From assembly GCA_947492825.1 (NCBI GenBank), contig CANLNT010000001.1, positions 2,170,001 through 2,234,000 on the forward strand: 64,000 nt of DNA, read 5' to 3'. The notes beneath the pieces are model-generated. The model ran no database searches. It was not told the origin of the DNA and saw only the letters and a program-made list of their open reading frames with translations. This DNA comes from an uncultured Paracoccaceae bacterium (GTDB taxonomy: Bacteria; Pseudomonadota; Alphaproteobacteria; Rhodobacterales; Rhodobacteraceae). How positions within the stretch are numbered: position 1 is the first letter of the stretch; every line of letters begins with the position of its first letter. This document shows positions 44,587 to 53,187 of this stretch, one piece after another. A program made the translations under genes and the position numbers.

Positions 44587-45467
44587 TGGCATTTGATATC
44601 TCAACACTTGATCTGGACGCCATCGAACGGCGCGAAGCAGCAAAGCACAAAGGCAGCTCGTTCAAGCTGGTTGCAGCCGTCGGATTTGCATTGCTTTGGA
44701 TCGTGCCGTTCTACTTTCTGGCGATTTCGATCTTCAAATCGAGCAATGAATATTCGCGCAACCCACCTTTGGCATTGCCCGAAGGGGTCGCCCCTTTGTG
44801 GGAGAACATTTCCCGCGCGTGGGAGCTGGGGAGCATGGGACAAGCCATGTTAAACTCTGCGTTTTACGGCACGGTCGGAGCATCACTGGCGGTGTTTTTT
44901 GCGGCTATGGCGGCCTTTGCCATTACGCGCCTCGACATTCCGTTTCGCAACGGTTGGTTCATGCTGATTTTCGCAGGCACGGTCTTTCCGTTCCAGATGT
45001 ATCTGATCCCGCTGTTTTTCGGGTATCAAAAGCTGGGTCTTCTGAATTCGCACATGGGGATGCTCTTGTTTTACACTGCAATTTGCGTTCCCTTCCCGAC
45101 GCTGGTGCTGCGCAACTTCATGTCCGGCCTGTCACGCGAAATGGATGAAGCCGCACGGATGGATGGGGCGAGTGAATTCACAGTCTTTTTTCGCATCATT
45201 CTCCCCAACACCATTGGGCCGATGACGGCGGTGTTTTTGCTGCAATTCACCTGGATCTGGAATGACATGCTGTTTTCGACGGTCCTCGGCAACCGGTTGG
45301 AAACACGATCAATCATGAATGCCCTGCTTGTCTTCCAAGGCAGCTATTCATCAATCGGACCAAATATCGTTCTGACGGCGGCCCTTTTGGCCTCTCTGCC
45401 TAGCATCGTGCTTTTCTTTCTGCTCAGAAAGCATTTCATGCAGGGGCTGCAGGTCCAACAATCCTGA
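44586..45467 (+). CDS. Sugar ABC transporter permease (MalG type)
   Basis: 293 residues. Six helices and EAA loop EMDEAARMDGASEFTVFFRI, the MalG-type partner of the preceding permease. A 45-residue soluble N-terminus precedes the first helix. Coupled by TGATG, so both channel subunits should be made at equal level. Confidence 0.94.
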   Translation: MAFDISTLDLDAIERREAAKHKGSSFKLVAAVGFALLWIVPFYFLAISIFKSSNEYSRNPPLALPEGVAPLWENISRAWELGSMGQAMLNSAFYGTVGASLAVFFAAMAAFAITRLDIPFRNGWFMLIFAGTVFPFQMYLIPLFFGYQKLGLLNSHMGMLLFYTAICVPFPTLVLRNFMSGLSREMDEAARMDGASEFTVFFRIILPNTIGPMTAVFLLQFTWIWNDMLFSTVLGNRLETRSIMNALLVFQGSYSSIGPNIVLTAALLASLPSIVLFFLLRKHFMQGLQVQQS

Positions 45468-45478
45468 ACGGGGGGAAG

Positions 45479-46198
45479 ATGGCACATCTCAAAAAAGCAA
45501 AATCCGGCCGTCCTTTGCCATTGGCGCGACAGGTTTATGATGATTTGCACCAGAGGATCCTGAGGTTCGAATTGAAACCCTATCAGGTTCTGTCAGAGGC
45601 CTCGGTGTCAGAGATGTTGGGGGTCAGCCGCACCCCCGCCCGCGAAGCGCTGACAAAACTGGCAGAGAACAAGTTTGTCGATGTGGTTCCTCAGCGTGGC
45701 TCGCAAGTGGCACCCTTGCGCATTGAGGATCTTGACCGGTCGCAGTTCATGCGCGAGGCGCTTGAGGTTGCGCTGCTGCGACGGGCCATGTCATCGGGCG
45801 AAGGGGCTGCTTTGGTCAAAGGGCTGCGCAAGGAAATAACCTTGCAGCGCACATATGTGACCTTCGAAGACGCAGAGAGCTTTTATGCCTCTGACGAAGC
45901 ATTTCATGGTCTCATCGCCGAATATGCCAAACAGCCAAGTGTGCTGCCCGAAATCCTGCGTCTCAAGGACCACATGGACAGGTTCCGGCATTTGATGGTG
46001 GCGGCTGTCGAAGACCTCGACACGATTATCAAACAACATGTTGTCATCGCGGATGCAATCGAGGCGGGCGATGAGGCGCTGGCCGAAGAACGGATGATCA
46101 AACACCTGCGCCGCATTTTTGATTATATCGACGAAGCGCGTGACAAATTCCCGGAGTATTTCGAGCAGAGCGAAGAATACGCCCGAGCTGCAAGATGA
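45479..46198 (+). CDS. GntR-family regulator, FCD subfamily
   Basis: 239 residues. N-terminal winged helix (LPLARQVYDDLHQRI, LSEASVSEMLGVSRTPAREA) and an all-helical FCD effector domain with metal-binding His residues (EAFHGLIAEYA, LKDHMDRFRHL, IIKQHVVIADAI). Located inside the operon it probably controls, with a sugar acid as likely effector. ATGA-coupled to the lactonase. Confidence 0.93.
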   Translation: MAHLKKAKSGRPLPLARQVYDDLHQRILRFELKPYQVLSEASVSEMLGVSRTPAREALTKLAENKFVDVVPQRGSQVAPLRIEDLDRSQFMREALEVALLRRAMSSGEGAALVKGLRKEITLQRTYVTFEDAESFYASDEAFHGLIAEYAKQPSVLPEILRLKDHMDRFRHLMVAAVEDLDTIIKQHVVIADAIEAGDEALAEERMIKHLRRIFDYIDEARDKFPEYFEQSEEYARAAR

Positions 46199-47064
46199 TC
46201 ATTCGCATTCTGGGGGACTTGCGCGATGGCGTTGGTGAAAGCCCCTTTTGGAATCCGAAGGATGGCAAGGTTTGGTCGGTGGATATCACTGGCAAGGCAC
46301 TGATTGCCCGCGACCTTGAGAGCGGTGAGACCACAAAGTTCGAAACGGACGATCTGCCCACCGCGCTTGCGCTTGGTACGGATGGAGTGGCGATCGTGTC
46401 CTTCGCCAAAGGTGTGGCGCGGTGGCGCGACGGTAAGACAGGTCCATTGACCTGCGCCGAAACTGATCCGGCGATGCGGCTGAACGAGGGGGCCTGCGAT
46501 CCTTCGGGGCGGATGTGGGTCGCAAGCATGGAAAACAATCTGACTGATGATCTGCAGCCCCGCGAGCAGACGCGCGCCTGCGGGCGGCTTTTCAGGATTG
46601 ATGCGGATGGTGCGGTGCCAGTGACAGAACCCGAATTTGGAATACCAAACACCATGGTCTGGTCGCCTGAACGCGACCGGTTCTATCTTGGCGATAGCCT
46701 GCGCAATACAATCTGGGTTTGGGACTATGACGACGCGACGGGTGAGATTTCCAACCGCCGCATCCATGTCTCTGGCGGGCCCGGTGTCCCAGATGGGTCC
46801 TGTATGGATGCCGAAGGGTTCTTGTGGACTGCGCGGTTCGGCGCGGGTCGCGTGATCCGGTACGATCCAACTGGAAAACCGGACCGTGAAATCCTGCTGC
46901 CTGCGCAAAACCCAACGGCCACCACATTTGCGGGCGCGGATATGTCCACCCTGATCGTGACCTCCGCGCGCTTTGCGATGGAACATCCGGCAGATGCGGA
47001 CGGGGCGATGATGGCAATAGAAACCGATGTCACCGGGCAGCCCGAGAACCGGTTTGTGCCATGA
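46195..47064 (+). CDS. SMP-30/gluconolactonase-type sugar lactonase
   Basis: 289 residues, six-bladed propeller. GVGESPFWNP carries the metal-binding Glu; GIPNTMVWSPERDRFYLGDS supplies the Asn and Asp ligands. It should open the lactone made by the aldose dehydrogenase to the aldonic acid for the dehydratase. Coupled at both ends. Confidence 0.9.
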   Translation: MIIRILGDLRDGVGESPFWNPKDGKVWSVDITGKALIARDLESGETTKFETDDLPTALALGTDGVAIVSFAKGVARWRDGKTGPLTCAETDPAMRLNEGACDPSGRMWVASMENNLTDDLQPREQTRACGRLFRIDADGAVPVTEPEFGIPNTMVWSPERDRFYLGDSLRNTIWVWDYDDATGEISNRRIHVSGGPGVPDGSCMDAEGFLWTARFGAGRVIRYDPTGKPDREILLPAQNPTATTFAGADMSTLIVTSARFAMEHPADADGAMMAIETDVTGQPENRFVP

Positions 47065-47534
47065 CCGTGGAGTTTGCCGCGCGCTGCACGGCCTTGGTGG
47101 TCGAACTGGGCCTGGGCAAGGCGGAAGACGTGCGCTTAGTCGCGCCGCTGGCAGGTGGCGTTGCGTCAGATATCGGCAAGGTCATCTTGGCCGATAAGAC
47201 CATCTGCATCAAATTCGCGCTGCCGAAACTCAAGGTCAACCAGGCGGGCACGCTCACCGAAGCTGTTGATGCGTTCAAGGCCGCACATGCCGCCGGTTAC
47301 CGCAGCGTGGTTTCTGCCAGATCAGGCGAGACCGAAGACGTCACAATTTCCCATCTCGCAACGGGCCTTGGGGCCGGACAGCTTGGGGTCGGGTCATTCA
47401 CGCGGTTTGAACGCATGGCGAAATGGAACGCATGTCTGCGCATCCAGTACATGCTTGGACGCGGTGCCTTCGTGGGGGGCGCACCGCTTGCAAACACGTG
47501 GTGGGGTCGCAAAAACAACGGAGAACAAAGATGA
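47061..47534 (+). pseudogene. Kinase-enolase deletion fusion (probable gene remnant)
   Basis: An intact 157-codon frame whose parts belong to different families. Residues 1-58 (LVAPLAGGVASDIGKVILAD, CIKFALPKLKV) match the N-terminus of aminoglycoside-phosphotransferase-family kinases. Residues 58-140 (VNQAGTLTEAVDAFKAAHAA, RSGETEDVTISHLATGLGAG, ERMAKWNACLRI) match the C-terminal end of enolase. Both catalytic centres are missing. The join falls at a shared Lys-Val (47231-47238). The simplest reading is an in-frame deletion between a former kinase gene and a former enolase-paralogue gene. It is still coupled to both neighbours, so a small product may be made. Confidence 0.75.
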
Positions 47535-48391
47535 AGTTTCTTAGACTTGGCCCCGCTGACCGTGAGGTTCCTTGCGTTCTGGATGCCGAAGGTGGGGCAC
47601 GCGATGTGTCTGGAATCGTTGACGATTTCACACCCGATACCATCCCGACACTGCGCCAGACATTGGCACGCGTTGACCTGTCCACCTTGCCTGTCGTCGA
47701 ACAAGGCGGCGTGCGCATTGGCACCCCCATGACCCAGCCTCGCAACGTCTATTGCATTGGCCTGAACTATTCCGACCACGCCGCCGAAGCTGGCATGGAT
47801 ATCCCCGACGAACCGATCTTGTTCAACAAATCCGCAGCAACGTTCTGCGCGCCACATGCGCCGATCCTGTATTCAGCGAAAATGACGAAACTCGATTGGG
47901 AGGTCGAACTTGGGATCGTGATTGGCCAGCGGGCATTGAATATCTCCAAGGCCGACGCGCTTGATCACATTCTGGGGTTTACCGTCGTCAACGATCTGTC
48001 GGAACGTGCCTGGCAGCTGGAACGGGGCGGCCAGTGGGCGAAGGGAAAAAGCTTTCCGAATTTCTGTCCAACTGGCCCGTGGATCGTCACGCCTGATGAG
48101 GTCGGCAATGCCGCGGCCTTGCCGATGTGGCTTGATGTGAATGGCGTGCGCATGCAGACCGGCAATACCAACACCATGATCTTCGATCCCGCGACAATTG
48201 TCAGTTACCTGTCCGAATTCATGGTGCTGGAACCGGGTGATCTTATCTGCACCGGCACGCCTCCCGGTGTCGGGGCGGGTATGACGCCACCTCAATTTCT
48301 CAAAATCGGCGATACTGTGAACCTTGGAATAGAGGGGTTGGGCGCGCAAAGCCAAACTGTGACCGCACTGGAGGGAACCTTATGGACCTGA
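47531..48391 (+). CDS. Fumarylacetoacetate-hydrolase-family protein, probable 2,4-diketo-3-deoxy acid hydrolase
   Basis: 286 residues. FAH fold with GLNYSDHAAEAG, metal ligands in LDWEVELGIVIG (Glu residues) and DLSERAWQLERGGQW, and CTGTPPGVGAGM. In L-fucose/L-rhamnose type pathways such enzymes split 2,4-diketo-3-deoxy acids into pyruvate and lactate. The neighbouring ketodeoxy-acid dehydrogenase supports that role; a pentose version would give pyruvate and glycolate. Confidence 0.85.
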   Translation: MKFLRLGPADREVPCVLDAEGGARDVSGIVDDFTPDTIPTLRQTLARVDLSTLPVVEQGGVRIGTPMTQPRNVYCIGLNYSDHAAEAGMDIPDEPILFNKSAATFCAPHAPILYSAKMTKLDWEVELGIVIGQRALNISKADALDHILGFTVVNDLSERAWQLERGGQWAKGKSFPNFCPTGPWIVTPDEVGNAAALPMWLDVNGVRMQTGNTNTMIFDPATIVSYLSEFMVLEPGDLICTGTPPGVGAGMTPPQFLKIGDTVNLGIEGLGAQSQTVTALEGTLWT

Positions 48392-49128
48392 CCAAACGTC
48401 TGGCCGGGAAAACCGCCGTGGTGACGGCGGCGGGCCAAGGGATCGGGCGGGCCATCGCGGAGCGTTTGCTGGCAGAGGGGGCGCAGGTCCATGCGTCCGA
48501 TTTGAATGCGGGTTTGTTATCTGACCTCAAAGGCGCGGACATCGCGGGGCTGGACGCGACACATGCCGCTGATGTCACTGCCTACTTTGACACATTCAAC
48601 CGGATTGACGTGCTGGTTCACGCGGTTGGCTACGTCCACCAAGGCACGATTGAGGAATGCAGCCTTGAGGATTGGCGTCGGTCCTGTGCCATCACATTGG
48701 ACAGTGCCTTTCTGGTATTGGGTGCAGGTATTCCGAAGATGAAGGCGCGAGGCGGCAGCATCATTACAATCGGGTCGGTGGCGAGTTCCATCAAAGGGTT
48801 TCCCAAACGCGCAGCATATTGTGCGACCAAGGGCGGCGTTCTGGGGCTGACAAAATCAATTGCTTCTGATTACCTGCCCGACCAAATCCGATGCAACGCG
48901 ATCTGTCCGGGCACCGTTGACAGCCCCAGCCTGCAAGGTCGCATTGCGGATCTGGCAGACCAGATGGGCAGCCTAGAGGCCGCGATGAAATTCTTCATCG
49001 ACCGCCAACCTGCTGGGCGGTTCGGCAAACCCGACGAAATTGCGGGCCTCTGCGCTTTTCTTGCGTCGGACGATGGTGCGTTTGTGACGGGTCAGGCGAT
49101 CAACATTGACGGCGGCATTACGATTTGA
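48382..49128 (+). CDS. SDR dehydrogenase, 2-keto-3-deoxy-L-fuconate dehydrogenase-like
   Basis: 248 residues. VTAAGQGIG, Ser in TIGSVASSIKG, catalytic YCATKGG. The long stretch CNAICPGTVDSPSLQGRI and FIDRQPAGRFGKPDEIA strongly recalls 2-keto-3-deoxy-L-fuconate dehydrogenase (Xanthomonas type). It would oxidise C4 of the ketodeoxy acid to give the substrate of the FAH protein. Overlaps the FAH gene by 10 bases and the mutarotase gene by 4. Confidence 0.85.
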   Translation: MDLTKRLAGKTAVVTAAGQGIGRAIAERLLAEGAQVHASDLNAGLLSDLKGADIAGLDATHAADVTAYFDTFNRIDVLVHAVGYVHQGTIEECSLEDWRRSCAITLDSAFLVLGAGIPKMKARGGSIITIGSVASSIKGFPKRAAYCATKGGVLGLTKSIASDYLPDQIRCNAICPGTVDSPSLQGRIADLADQMGSLEAAMKFFIDRQPAGRFGKPDEIAGLCAFLASDDGAFVTGQAINIDGGITI

Positions 49129-50144
49129 CCAATACGGTTTGGACCTTTGATTGGGGGAGCATCCGCGGCGAGGTCGCCGCACGTGGCGGAATGCTTGGCC
49201 CGGTCTGGTTCACGCTTTCGGACGGGCGCAAAGTTCAACCATTCGCCGTGGCACCTTGGGCTGATGATCCGCCGGAAAAACGCGACACCCTGCCACCCAT
49301 CTTGCAGCGGTTGCGCGGAGAATTCCCATGTGTGCCGTTCGGTGTTGCCACAGCGCGAACCGACTTGCCGCCGCATTGGATGGATGGGCTTGATCCAACA
49401 ATTCCGCCTGCGGATGATTTTGCCCATGGCTATAGTGCGAACCATTGCTGGCACCTAGTGGAACAGACTAGCACCGCGATCACGATCGCCATCGACTATC
49501 CCGACGACCATGTCGTTCGTCGGCTGACGCGTTGCATTTCACGGGGGACCGGTGAGCAGATTAAACTTGATTTGCACATCGAAATGCACCGCGATGCTGC
49601 GCTGCCGATTGGGCTGCACCCCGTTTTTGCCTTGCCCGGTCAGGCCGGGGCTGCGCAGCTTAGCATTCCGTCGCTGACACGCGTCAGAACCTTCCCTGTT
49701 CCCGTGGATGATGCGTCGCAATGCATGCCCGACACAACCACCGACACGCTGACACAAATACAGACAAAAGACGCGTCAAGCGCGGACGTCACGCGCCTGC
49801 CCCTTGCCATCCAGACAGAAGAGCTCTTGGCTGTTTCGCTGACAGAAGGTGATGTGCGCCTTTCAGACCTGCAAAATCGATTTGTCGTCGATTTGTCCTG
49901 GGATATCGCAACATTTCCGCAATGCCTGCTGTGGCTCTCAAACCGTGGTCGCAAGGCCTATCCCTGGAGCGGTCGTTTTTGCGCCATCGGGATTGAACCG
50001 GTTGCGGCGGCTTTTGATCTGGGTGTCGCGCATTCGGCAAATTCCGATGCGCCACTTGCGCGATCTGGTATCGCGACGCAGACGCCACTTTCGGCAAGTG
50101 AACCGTTCACCACACGCTATGCGATCACGGTAAGTGAGCTGTGA
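49125..50144 (+). CDS. Aldose 1-epimerase-like (galactose-mutarotase fold) protein
   Basis: 339 residues. GLHPVFALP and the C-terminal SGRFCAIGIEPVAAAFDLG fit the sugar-binding beta-sandwich of aldose mutarotases, although the typical His/Glu active-site pattern is only partly visible. It would supply the right anomer for the dehydrogenase. The start is TTG overlapping the previous stop. Last gene of the operon. Confidence 0.72.
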   Translation: MTNTVWTFDWGSIRGEVAARGGMLGPVWFTLSDGRKVQPFAVAPWADDPPEKRDTLPPILQRLRGEFPCVPFGVATARTDLPPHWMDGLDPTIPPADDFAHGYSANHCWHLVEQTSTAITIAIDYPDDHVVRRLTRCISRGTGEQIKLDLHIEMHRDAALPIGLHPVFALPGQAGAAQLSIPSLTRVRTFPVPVDDASQCMPDTTTDTLTQIQTKDASSADVTRLPLAIQTEELLAVSLTEGDVRLSDLQNRFVVDLSWDIATFPQCLLWLSNRGRKAYPWSGRFCAIGIEPVAAAFDLGVAHSANSDAPLARSGIATQTPLSASEPFTTRYAITVSEL

Positions 50145-50149
50145 TCACG

Positions 50150-50187
50150 ATGCGCCCGTGCGGTCACGATTGACATGATGGGCGCAT
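50150..50187 (+). terminator. Inverted repeat after the sugar operon
   Basis: ATGCGCCC and GGGCGCAT are separated by 22 bases, 5 bases after the operon stop, and could be extended by CAC/GTG with one bulge. There is no T run. Possible factor-dependent end. The rest of the 258-base gap shows no gene. Confidence 0.4.
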
Positions 50188-50402
50188 GTGACGCGTGGCG
50201 GCCATAAGCTGTTTTCTCTGCGAGTGGTCTTGCGGACCAACCAAAGCAGACATTCTCTGCGGGACAGAAAAACGGTCAAATTGGCCTTTGGCCAGACATA
50301 CCGCAGACGCATGCGCCCCAAGGCCTACCCCAGTCAGGAATCCCCCACTGGATTTGTCGGCCCCGCCGCGCCAGACTGCCCGGCAACAAAGGGGGATCGT
50401 CC

Positions 50403-51065
50403 ATGACAATCGTCAGCTATCCGGTGAAAGAAGCCGCGAAACTCGCGGCCAACGCTTACGACATGCACCGCAACGCCACGCTGCGCGGCATGATCGTTGA
50501 TGAATGTCCGATCCCTGGGGCCGAGGCGACGCTCTTGAACAATGGCTTTCTGATCATTCCCGGCACCAATTCGCTGCTGGACCATATCCAGTTCAATTTC
50601 CGCCCCTTTCGCATCGGGCATGAACAATATGCGTTGAACAATCAGGACGCCAAAAGAGGTGCCAGCGGCACGATCTGGCATCAGGGTTTTCTGGCCCACG
50701 CCAAGGCGATCTATGACTGGATGGGCGACCGCCGTCCCACCGTGATTATCGGCCATTCGCTGGGGGCTGCGGCCACGCAAATCCTGTCCAAAAGCTGGAA
50801 ACGCACCGGCATCGGCTTTGCCGCACCGCGCCCGCGCAAGGCGCGCGGGCGGATCGTGGACGACGCCCATTGCCTGAGTATCTGCCGCGTGGACGACCCG
50901 GTGACGGCGCTTGTCGGCAGTTTTCACCACATGGGTCGCGCCCCACATCTTGTGCACAGACGGCCCCGTTTCGGGCTCAACCACAATATGGATGCCTACA
51001 TGGATGCCCTCGACAACAACATCGGCACCGCTGAAGTGCCTGTCAAATGGCCCCCGGTCGGCTAA
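50403..51065 (+). CDS. Lipase-class-3-like hydrolase
   Basis: 220 residues. VIIGHSLGAAATQIL is the nucleophile elbow (GHSLGA) typical of fungal-type class 3 lipases. An Asp (CRVDDPVTALVG) and a late His (HNMDAYMDAL) can complete the triad. There is no signal peptide, so it is probably cytoplasmic. Preceded by GGGGGA. Confidence 0.75.
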   Translation: MTIVSYPVKEAAKLAANAYDMHRNATLRGMIVDECPIPGAEATLLNNGFLIIPGTNSLLDHIQFNFRPFRIGHEQYALNNQDAKRGASGTIWHQGFLAHAKAIYDWMGDRRPTVIIGHSLGAAATQILSKSWKRTGIGFAAPRPRKARGRIVDDAHCLSICRVDDPVTALVGSFHHMGRAPHLVHRRPRFGLNHNMDAYMDALDNNIGTAEVPVKWPPVG

Positions 51066-51193
51066 AACCGTGACCCCCATGCATTTTTGCAACGGGGAAA
51101 ATGCGACCTATTTTTTCCTGCATCCTTAACTTTACGTTTAGGTTATATTGCGATCACCGCACATAAGATGCGGATTGAGGAAAGTGAGAGCAG

Positions 51194-51343
51194 ATGAAAC
51201 GCACACCCCTGATGGCGGTGTTGGCCCTGTTGGCGCTCAGCGCCTGTATACAGCCCGAACCTGTGACCGGCCGCGCCGATAATGACATGCTACGGTTTTC
51301 TGCGATGAACTACGTCGCCACCCCGGAATTCGGCGCCCGCTAA
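51194..51343 (+). CDS. Small lipoprotein, 49 residues
   Basis: A short ORF with signal peptide MKRTPLMAVLALLALSAC, lipobox LSAC, and a 31-residue mature part (IQPEPVTGRADNDMLRFSAM, then NYVATPEFGAR). GAGG lies upstream at reasonable distance. Similar tiny lipoproteins of unknown role are common in this family. It is shorter than usual gene-calling limits. Confidence 0.7.
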   Translation: MKRTPLMAVLALLALSACIQPEPVTGRADNDMLRFSAMNYVATPEFGAR

Positions 51344-51527
51344 AGCGCGCATTCCGGCACGTTTCCGCGCGGCATGACCTGCCGCGCGCAGCACATTTGT
51401 GTGAGACAGCCATCCGTCGAAAAAGGCCGTTACGCCACCTCATCTCGCATCACTTAGCCTATCACCTGACCGGGACGGTGGGCGGGGCGCCTTGGCCGCG
51501 TATCGCGGCCAACAGCGGCGCGCGCCG

Positions 51528-52514
51528 TCACAACATCCCCGGCACCACCAGATCAGGCGGCCGATGCCCGTCAGCAAAGGTCTTGATGTTGATGATCACC
51601 TTCTCGCCCATCTCGATCCGCCCCTCCAGCGTGGCCGAACCCATGTGCGGCAGCAGGATCACATTGGGCTGCGCCTTCAGCCGCGGGTTCATCTGATGCC
51701 CACGCTCGTAGACATCGAGGCCTGCCCCCGCAATCTCGCCCGCGCGCAACATCCGGGTCAGCGCGTTTTCGTCAATCACCTCTCCGCGCGAGGTGTTCAC
51801 AATCACCGCCTCGGGTTTCATCAGCTTCAACCGCCGCGCATTCATAAGATGAAAGGTGCTTGGCGTATGTGGGCAATTTACCGACACCACATCCATCCGT
51901 GCCACCATCTGATCAAGACTCTCCCAATAGGTGGCCTCTAGCGCCTCCTCGATCTCGGGGCGCAGGCGTTTGCGGTTGTGGTAGTGGATTTGCATCCCAA
52001 AGGCTGCCGCCCGCCGCGCCACTGCCTGCCCAATCCGGCCCATGCCCAAAATTCCCAGACGCCGCCCGCCCAGCCTGCCGCCCATCATCGCAGTGGGCGC
52101 CCAACCGGGCCAATCGCCCGACTGCGCTAGCGCCACGCCCTCTGGCACCCGCCGGATCACACCCAACATCAGTGCCATGGTCATATCGGCAGTGTCGTCC
52201 GTGGTCACACCGGGGGTATTGGACACCAGAATGCCGCGCTGCCGGGCCGTGGCCACGTCAATATTGTCGACCCCTGCCCCGTAATTGGCGATCAGCTTCA
52301 ACCGCTCACCGGCCTGCGCCAGCATCTTGGCATCAATCTGATCGGTGATCGTCGGCACCAAGATATCCGCGTCCGCCAATGCCGCGGCCAGCGCCGTGTC
52401 CGACAACGGCGCATCATCTTCGCGCAAGGTCACATCAAACAGCTCTTTCATCCGGGTCTCAACAACCTCGGGCAACCGTCGCGTCACAACAACACTCAGC
52501 TTTTTCCCCGGCAT
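51528..52514 (-). CDS. D-isomer-specific 2-hydroxyacid dehydrogenase (glyoxylate/hydroxypyruvate reductase type)
   Basis: 328 residues. NAD motif LGILGMGRIGQAVARR, catalytic Arg in VNTSRGEVIDENAL, Glu in AGLDVYE and His in LLPHMGSAT. It probably reduces glyoxylate or hydroxypyruvate, but substrate range in this family is wide. The start MPGKKLSVVV follows GGGAGG; an upstream in-frame ATG lacks a site. Confidence 0.9.
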   Translation of the reverse strand: MPGKKLSVVVTRRLPEVVETRMKELFDVTLREDDAPLSDTALAAALADADILVPTITDQIDAKMLAQAGERLKLIANYGAGVDNIDVATARQRGILVSNTPGVTTDDTADMTMALMLGVIRRVPEGVALAQSGDWPGWAPTAMMGGRLGGRRLGILGMGRIGQAVARRAAAFGMQIHYHNRKRLRPEIEEALEATYWESLDQMVARMDVVSVNCPHTPSTFHLMNARRLKLMKPEAVIVNTSRGEVIDENALTRMLRAGEIAGAGLDVYERGHQMNPRLKAQPNVILLPHMGSATLEGRIEMGEKVIINIKTFADGHRPPDLVVPGML

Positions 52515-52628
52515 TGGCACCTCCCAGATGCTTTGCAAATCACGCAACTGCTGTCAGGTTGCCAGATAACCGACGCGTGACACAAGAACGATCACGCGCG
52601 GCAGGTGCGGTAAGTGACAGGCGGTCCC

Positions 52629-53156
52629 ATGACAATTCAACGGCTTCTTCTGGTGATGCTGCTGCTGGCCCCTGTGGCACACGCGCAAGAGGCGACCCAG
52701 GCCGCCAATGCCCCCGCAACTGCACCACTTTTCGGGCCCGAAACCAACCTGCCCCTGCCGCGCTTTGTCAGCCTCAAGGCGCAGGAAAGCAACGTGCGGC
52801 GCGGCCCGTCGCTGTCGCACCGGATCGACTGGGTCTTTCGCCGCAAGAGCATGCCATTGCAGGTGATCGCCGAATACGGCCACTGGCGTCGCGTCATCGA
52901 CCGCGAAGGTCAGGGGGGCTGGGTCCACTACACCATGTTGTCGGGCGTCCGCACCGTGATCATCGACACCGATATGACCGCCCTGCGCGCCAAACCGGAT
53001 GCCACAGCCCACGAACGCGCCGTGCTCGAGGCGGGCGTGATCGCACGCCTTGGCAGCTGCGCGGCAGGCTGGTGCGAACTCACCGCCGCCGGCTATCGCG
53101 GCTGGGCACCGCAAGACGGGCTTTGGGGGACGCTCCCGGGCGAAGAAAGAGACTGA
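52629..53156 (+). CDS. Secreted SH3-domain protein
   Basis: 175 residues. Signal peptide TIQRLLLVMLLLAPVAHA is cut before QEA. Two bacterial SH3 repeats follow: SNVRRGPSLSHRIDWVF with WRRVIDREGQGGWVH, and TALRAKPDATAHERAVL with GWCELTAAGYRGWAP. It probably binds peptidoglycan in the periplasm. An upstream GTG (52614) is possible but would extend the signal peptide needlessly. Confidence 0.85.
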   Translation: MTIQRLLLVMLLLAPVAHAQEATQAANAPATAPLFGPETNLPLPRFVSLKAQESNVRRGPSLSHRIDWVFRRKSMPLQVIAEYGHWRRVIDREGQGGWVHYTMLSGVRTVIIDTDMTALRAKPDATAHERAVLEAGVIARLGSCAAGWCELTAAGYRGWAPQDGLWGTLPGEERD

Positions 53157-53187
53157 CCTTTCCCGCCCAAACCGCTAAATCTCGGGC

